From Szabonella sp046295215 (lineage in GTDB: Bacteria; Pseudomonadota; Alphaproteobacteria; Rhodobacterales; Rhodobacteraceae): a stretch of 64,000 bases of DNA. The stretch is from NCBI GenBank assembly GCA_046295215.1, contig JBKBNP010000016.1:13979-77978 (forward strand), in the 5' to 3' direction. Below, piece by piece: positions 60,044-64,000 of this stretch; positions within the stretch are counted from its first letter, which is position 1, and every line of letters starts with the position of its first letter. A program made the translations under genes and the position numbers. The notes beneath the pieces were generated by a model that saw only the letters and a program-made list of their open reading frames with translations, was not told the DNA's origin and ran no database searches.

Positions 60044-61303
60044 TCAGCCGTCGAGACGGAAGAACAGCACCTTGAGATAACCGGTTTCCGCCAGTTGCGG
60101 CAGCACCGGATGGTCCGGGCCCGCCTGCCCGGTATGGATGATCTGCCCGCGCCGCCCGCCCCGCCCGATGCCGCGCGCACAGGCGTTGCGAAAGGCGGCG
60201 AGGTCGGCGGCATGGGAACAGGAACAGAGGACCAGATAGCCCCCCGGCGCCACAAGGGGGGCCGCCAGCCGGGCCACCCGTTCATAGGCGCGCAATCCCG
60301 CTTCCAGCGCCGGTTTTGCGGGCGCAAAGGCGGGCGGGTCGCAGATCACCAGATCGAACCGCGCCTCCTGCTGGCCCAGATCCTCCAGCACGGCAAAGGC
60401 ATCGCCCTGCCGCGTCGCGAAACGGCCGGCCACCCCCCCGGCCTTTGCGCCCTCGGTTGCCAGCGCCAGCGCCGGGGCGGACCCGTCCACCGCCAGCGCC
60501 TCCGCCGCCCCGCCCGCAAGGCAGGCCAGCGCGAAGCCCCCGACATGGGAAAACACATCCAGCACCCGGCCCCCCCGGGCCAGACGCGCGGCAAAGGCGT
60601 GATTCGGACGCTGGTCATAGAACAGCCCGGTTTTCTGCCCGCCCAACAGATCGGCCATATAGACCGCGCCATTCATCGGCACCGGAACGGGGGCCTCGAT
60701 GGCGCCGCGCAGCACGGCGCTGTCCTCGGCCAGCCCCTCCAGCCCCCGCGCCCGGCCCGACCCGTTCTTGAGGATCGTCGTCACACCCGTCACCCGCGCC
60801 AGCGCCTCGGCCAGCGGTTCCAGATGCGCCTCGGCCCAAGCCGCATTGGGCTGGATCACCGCCGCATCGCCAAAGCGGTCGATCACCACGCCGGGCAATC
60901 CATCCGCCTCGGCATGGACCAGCCGGTAGAAGGGCGCCTCGTGCAGCCGCTCGCGATGCGCCAGCGCCCGGCCCAGCCGTGCGGCAAACCAGTCCGCGTC
61001 GATCCGCGCCTCCGGGTCGCGGTCCAGCATCCGCGCGATGATCCGCGATCCGGTATTGACCGTGACCAGCCCCAGCGGTCGCCGCTCGGCATCCTCCAGA
61101 ACCGCCAGCGCCCCGGGGGTCAGCCCCTGCGTGCGCCGGTCGGTCACCAGTTCATCGGCATAGACCCATGGAAATCCGTGGCGGATTGCCCTTGCCTCGG
61201 CCTTCGGGCGCAGCCGCACGGTCGGGCGGTCAGGCGACAGCGTGCCGGAGGGTCCGGAAGCGGCGGAGGCGGGCGCATCATGCGGTTCGGAAGAGCGGTT
61301 CAT
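60044..61303 (-). CDS. Class I SAM-dependent rRNA methyltransferase, RlmI-like
   Basis: A 419-residue enzyme resembling the 23S rRNA m5C methyltransferase RlmI. It has an N-terminal PUA-like part ('RLRPKAEARAIRHGFPWVYA'), 'FYRLVHAEADGLPGVVIDRF', a SAM site ('VLDVFSHVGGFALACLA'), 'VICDPPAFAP' and the catalytic Cys in 'VLCSCSH'. The first ~25 residues are disordered. Target base is not known for certain. Confidence 0.88.
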   Translation of the reverse strand: MNRSSEPHDAPASAASGPSGTLSPDRPTVRLRPKAEARAIRHGFPWVYADELVTDRRTQGLTPGALAVLEDAERRPLGLVTVNTGSRIIARMLDRDPEARIDADWFAARLGRALAHRERLHEAPFYRLVHAEADGLPGVVIDRFGDAAVIQPNAAWAEAHLEPLAEALARVTGVTTILKNGSGRARGLEGLAEDSAVLRGAIEAPVPVPMNGAVYMADLLGGQKTGLFYDQRPNHAFAARLARGGRVLDVFSHVGGFALACLAGGAAEALAVDGSAPALALATEGAKAGGVAGRFATRQGDAFAVLEDLGQQEARFDLVICDPPAFAPAKPALEAGLRAYERVARLAAPLVAPGGYLVLCSCSHAADLAAFRNACARGIGRGGRRGQIIHTGQAGPDHPVLPQLAETGYLKVLFFRLDG

Positions 61304-61372
61304 CCCCCTCCCATAGCGCGTTCGCCACGGCCCGGAAAGGGGGCCGCGGCGCGCGCTCGGGGAAGCGTTGGC

Positions 61373-62083
61373 TCAATAGGGAATGGGCGATTGTTCCATG
61401 ACGCGCGCGGGCGTCAGCGCATGTGTAGTGGCAGAGCGGCCCACGGGCGCCTCCTCCTCCACCGCGCGCGACAATTCCTGCCGGATCGCGGCGCGCAGGC
61501 GCTCCACGATCACCACGCGCTGCGTGCGCCCGGCCTGATCCTCGGCAATGGCGCGGCTGCCGCCCGAGGCCGCCACATCCGCCACCACCAGCCGTGGTCC
61601 GTCGATCACCGCCCCGCTGGCCGCATCGCGCACCGTCAGCTTGAAGCGCATCGAATGAACCCCGCCAAAGGAATAGCGCGTCTTTTCCGTCAGGCTGTGA
61701 AAGCGGGTCACCTCGGCGTCGACGATCACCGCCGGGCCCGATTTCATATGCCCGGTGCCAAGCCCGAAGGATTCCATGAAGATCGCCTGCACCTGCGCAT
61801 GGCGGTCGCCGCGCGGATCCCCGCGCCAGACAATATCGGCCAGCGGATAATACATGTTGGCTTCCGACACGCTCAGGCTGCGCGGCACGGTCACATTGAT
61901 CTCGCGCACATTGTATTGCGGCGCGAGAACCACCCGGCGCTCGGCCGATTGTTCGACAAACGCCATCTCGGAAGTGTTGATCTGCGTGGTGAGCGGCAGG
62001 TTGCGCGATGCCAGATCCCCCGAGGCACAGGCCCCGAGCGAGGAGCAGAGCCCGATGGCGGCGAGAAGTCTGAGAGTCGTCAT
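61373..62083 (-). CDS. DUF6778-like lipoprotein
   Basis: A 236-residue lipoprotein. The N-terminus is a lipoprotein signal with lipobox L-G-A-C (LLAAIGLCSSLGACASG). The mature part has 'VVLAPQYNVREINVTVPRSL', 'ADIVWRGDPRGDRHAQVQAI' and 'RYSFGGVHSMRFKLTVRDAA', which I associate with DUF6778 of Rhodobacterales. Function is unknown. AAAGGA lies nine bases before the ATG. Divergent from edd. Confidence 0.8.
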   Translation of the reverse strand: MTTLRLLAAIGLCSSLGACASGDLASRNLPLTTQINTSEMAFVEQSAERRVVLAPQYNVREINVTVPRSLSVSEANMYYPLADIVWRGDPRGDRHAQVQAIFMESFGLGTGHMKSGPAVIVDAEVTRFHSLTEKTRYSFGGVHSMRFKLTVRDAASGAVIDGPRLVVADVAASGGSRAIAEDQAGRTQRVVIVERLRAAIRQELSRAVEEEAPVGRSATTHALTPARVMEQSPIPY

Positions 62084-62388
62084 GGCCGGTCCTTTCGTTG
62101 CGTGCTGCCCCGATGTCTCCGATCTGCCTGACCCCGGAATGTGGCCGAAATTGGGAAACAAAGGGCTATCTTCGGCAAATTGATGCCCGGATGGCAACAA
62201 TCGTTGCCCGAAAGCCACAAAGCGCAGCCGGATTTCCACAGTCCGGCTGCCCCATCCCCCGCGCGCTCCAAAGCCCGGCCCTCTTCCCGGCCAGCCCCGC
62301 CGCACCGGATTTTTCCTGTCCCGGCCTTTCCTTTCACGCTCGTTAGCGCTAACATAGACACAGACCCGCCAGCCGAAAGGACCGCACG
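62084..62388. other. Divergent region with two inverted repeats and an operator
   Basis: This gene-free stretch separates the lipoprotein gene from edd. It holds GGCAAC-AATC-GTTGCC (62193-62208), a longer hairpin GCAGCCGGA / TCCGGCTGC (62224-62250, nine-base loop), and the GTTAGCGCTAAC palindrome listed separately. The first two have no T-runs and may be regulator sites. Confidence 0.5.
62342..62353. promoter_or_regulatory. LacI-type operator ahead of edd
   Basis: GTTAGCGCTAAC is a perfect 12-bp palindrome with the central CG typical of LacI/GalR-family operators. It ends 36 bases before the edd start codon, close to where RNA polymerase would bind, so a sugar-responsive repressor probably controls edd. 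Confidence 0.7.
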
Positions 62389-64000
62389 GTGACCCTCAAC
62401 GCCACCATCGCCCGCATCACCGACCGTATCCGCGCCCGCTCGGAAGCCTCGCGCGGCCTCTATCTCGACCGGATGGCAAAGGCGGTGGCGGCAGGTCCGG
62501 TGCGCGCGCATCTCAGTTGCGGCAATCAGGCCCATGCCTATGCCGCCATGGGGCCGGACAAATCCGCCCTCGCCGAGGCACGTCAGCCCAATCTCGGCAT
62601 CATCACCGCCTACAATGACATGCTCTCGGCACATCAGCCTTTCGAGACCTATCCCACCCTGATCCGCGAGGCAGCGCGCGCGGCGGGCGCCACGGCGCAG
62701 GTCGCGGGCGGAGTTCCGGCCATGTGCGACGGCGTGACACAAGGCCAGCCGGGCATGGAACTCAGCCTCTTCTCGCGCGACGTGATCGCGATGGCGGCAG
62801 GGATCGGGCTCTCCCACAACTGTTTCGATGCGGCACTTTATCTTGGTGTCTGTGACAAGATCGTGCCGGGCCTCGTGATCGCGGCGGCCACCTTCGGCCA
62901 TATCCCGGCGGTGTTCGTGCCCGCCGGTCCGATGACCTCCGGCCTGCCCAATGACGAGAAATCCGCCGTCCGCAACGCTTTTGCCAAGGGTGAAGTCGGG
63001 CGCGAGGCGCTGATGGCGGCCGAAATGGCCTCCTATCACGGCATCGGGACCTGCACCTTCTATGGCACCGCGAACACCAACCAGATGCTGATGGAGTTCA
63101 TGGGTCTGCACCTGCCCGGCACCAGTTTCGTCAATCCCGGCACCGATCTGCGCGCCGCCCTCACCTCGGCGGCGGTGGACCGCGCCGCAAGGATCACCGC
63201 CCTTGGCAATGAATTCCTGCCCGCGGGCGAGATCCTCGACGAACGCGCCTTCGTCAACGGGCTGGTCGGGCTGATGGCCACGGGCGGGTCCACCAACCTC
63301 GTGCTGCACCTGCCCGCCATGGCACGGGCAGCGGGTGTGATCCTCGATCTGGAGGATTTCGCCGATATTTCCGACGTGGTGCCACTGATGGCCAAGGTCT
63401 ATCCGAACGGGCTGGCCGATGTGAACCATTTCCACGCGGCGGGCGGGCTGCAATTCCTGATCGGGGATTTGCTGGATGCGGGCCTTTTGCACGCGGATGC
63501 GAAAACCGTGATGGGCGAGGGCATGGCCCCCTACCGGCGGGAACCGAAACTGAAGGACGGCGCGCTGGTCTGGGAGGACGGCCCGGGCCAGAGCCACAAC
63601 CCCAAGATCCTGCGCCCCGCCGCCGATCCGTTCCAGCCCGTCGGCGGGCTCAAGCAGCTCTCCGGCAATCTGGGGCGTGGGGTCATCAAGGTTTCCGCCG
63701 TCGCCCCCGAACGCCATGTGGTCGAGGCGCCGGTGCGGATTTTCCATAGTCAGGAGGTGGCAAAAGCAGCCTTTCAGGCGAATGAAATCAAGTCCGACAC
63801 GGTTGTCGTTGTCCGCTTTCAGGGCCCGCGCGCGAACGGGATGCCGGAGCTTCATTCCCTCACGCCGATGCTCTCGGTGCTGCAGGATCGCGGGCTCAAG
63901 GTGGCACTGGTGACGGACGGGCGCATGTCGGGTGCCTCCGGCAAGGTGCCCGCCGCCATCCATATCTCGCCCGAGGCGGCCTGCGGCGGTCCGCTCGCCC
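62389..64000 (+). CDS. edd: Phosphogluconate dehydratase, partial (3' end outside window)
   Basis: Edd converts 6-phosphogluconate to KDPG in the Entner-Doudoroff pathway. The visible 537 residues carry the ILVD/EDD family motifs: 'LGIITAYNDMLSAHQPFETY', 'GGVPAMCDGVTQGQPGMELS' with a cluster Cys, 'IGTCTFYGTANTNQMLMEFM' with another, 'GGSTNLVLHLPAMA', and 'VALVTDGRMSGASGKVPAAI'. The start is GTG with AAAGGA ahead. About 70 more residues should follow beyond the window, and eda is the expected next gene. Confidence 0.96.
   Translation, partial: MTLNATIARITDRIRARSEASRGLYLDRMAKAVAAGPVRAHLSCGNQAHAYAAMGPDKSALAEARQPNLGIITAYNDMLSAHQPFETYPTLIREAARAAGATAQVAGGVPAMCDGVTQGQPGMELSLFSRDVIAMAAGIGLSHNCFDAALYLGVCDKIVPGLVIAAATFGHIPAVFVPAGPMTSGLPNDEKSAVRNAFAKGEVGREALMAAEMASYHGIGTCTFYGTANTNQMLMEFMGLHLPGTSFVNPGTDLRAALTSAAVDRAARITALGNEFLPAGEILDERAFVNGLVGLMATGGSTNLVLHLPAMARAAGVILDLEDFADISDVVPLMAKVYPNGLADVNHFHAAGGLQFLIGDLLDAGLLHADAKTVMGEGMAPYRREPKLKDGALVWEDGPGQSHNPKILRPAADPFQPVGGLKQLSGNLGRGVIKVSAVAPERHVVEAPVRIFHSQEVAKAAFQANEIKSDTVVVVRFQGPRANGMPELHSLTPMLSVLQDRGLKVALVTDGRMSGASGKVPAAIHISPEAACGGPLA

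Noticed and set aside
1..64000. CRISPR array, prophage or transposon
   Set aside because: No regularly spaced repeats, integrase, transposase or phage structural genes were found on reading both strands.

Overview
The window is GC-rich chromosomal DNA of an alphaproteobacterium, most likely a member of the Rhodobacterales (Rhodobacteraceae/Paracoccaceae). The pointers are a C4-pathway 5-aminolevulinate synthase, an NDUFA12-type complex I subunit, DUF2155, DUF4167 and DUF6778-like proteins, an accB-accC pair, and blocks such as amiC-mrcA-prfB and yajC-secD-secF-Mth938. Genus cannot be settled by reading alone. No rRNA, CRISPR array, prophage or insertion sequence was seen. Two tRNA genes (Asp-GTC, Val-CAC) and one 10-N assembly gap are present.

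Layout. 1-10.8 kb: partial MFS transporter, GNAT acetyltransferase, a large AsmA/YhdP-like envelope protein translationally coupled to queA, bcp, an unusual helical protein of unknown function, a DUF455 ferritin-like protein, and an overlapping M23 peptidase-bactofilin pair. 10.8-23.4 kb: DUF2189 membrane protein, prfB, then the cell-wall genes mrcA and amiC, an aminotransferase, a DsbA-like protein, rodZ-like and ispG, and hemA behind a near-perfect FNR-type promoter. 23.5-33.9 kb: tRNA-Asp, FAD amine oxidase, preT-preA (pyrimidine reduction), accB-accC-aat, DUF2155, NDUFA12, clpX and clpP. 34-47.8 kb: a photolyase-like protein whose domains appear in swapped order, a CAP-domain protein, an EnvZ-like kinase, an MBL hydrolase, DUF4167, prfA-prmC, an AI-2E transporter, an aminotransferase-agmatinase-DUF1499 operon, an M20 hydrolase and mazG. 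47.8-64 kb: an iron ABC binding protein ending near a poly-G-flanked assembly gap, nucleoside hydrolase, a PhoR-like kinase, a Cys/Met PLP enzyme, tRNA-Val, an HU-like protein with a basic tail, lon, Mth938-secF-secD-yajC, a PIN protein, an rRNA methyltransferase-like protein, a lipoprotein, and the start of edd behind a LacI-type operator.

How it works together. Most genes are housekeeping: translation termination (prfA, prmC, prfB), protein quality control (clpXP, lon, aat), secretion (Sec accessory complex), murein synthesis and remodelling (mrcA, amiC, M23-bactofilin, rodZ), and central metabolism (acc, edd, ispG, hemA). The most interesting locus is the photolyase/cryptochrome-like gene at 33982-35211, which seems to carry its FAD domain first and a Rossmann-like antenna domain last, the reverse of the textbook order. 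Second is the lower-GC gene at 6868-7830, which looks inserted into an otherwise ordinary gene string and encodes a helical protein with a central hydrophobic hairpin.
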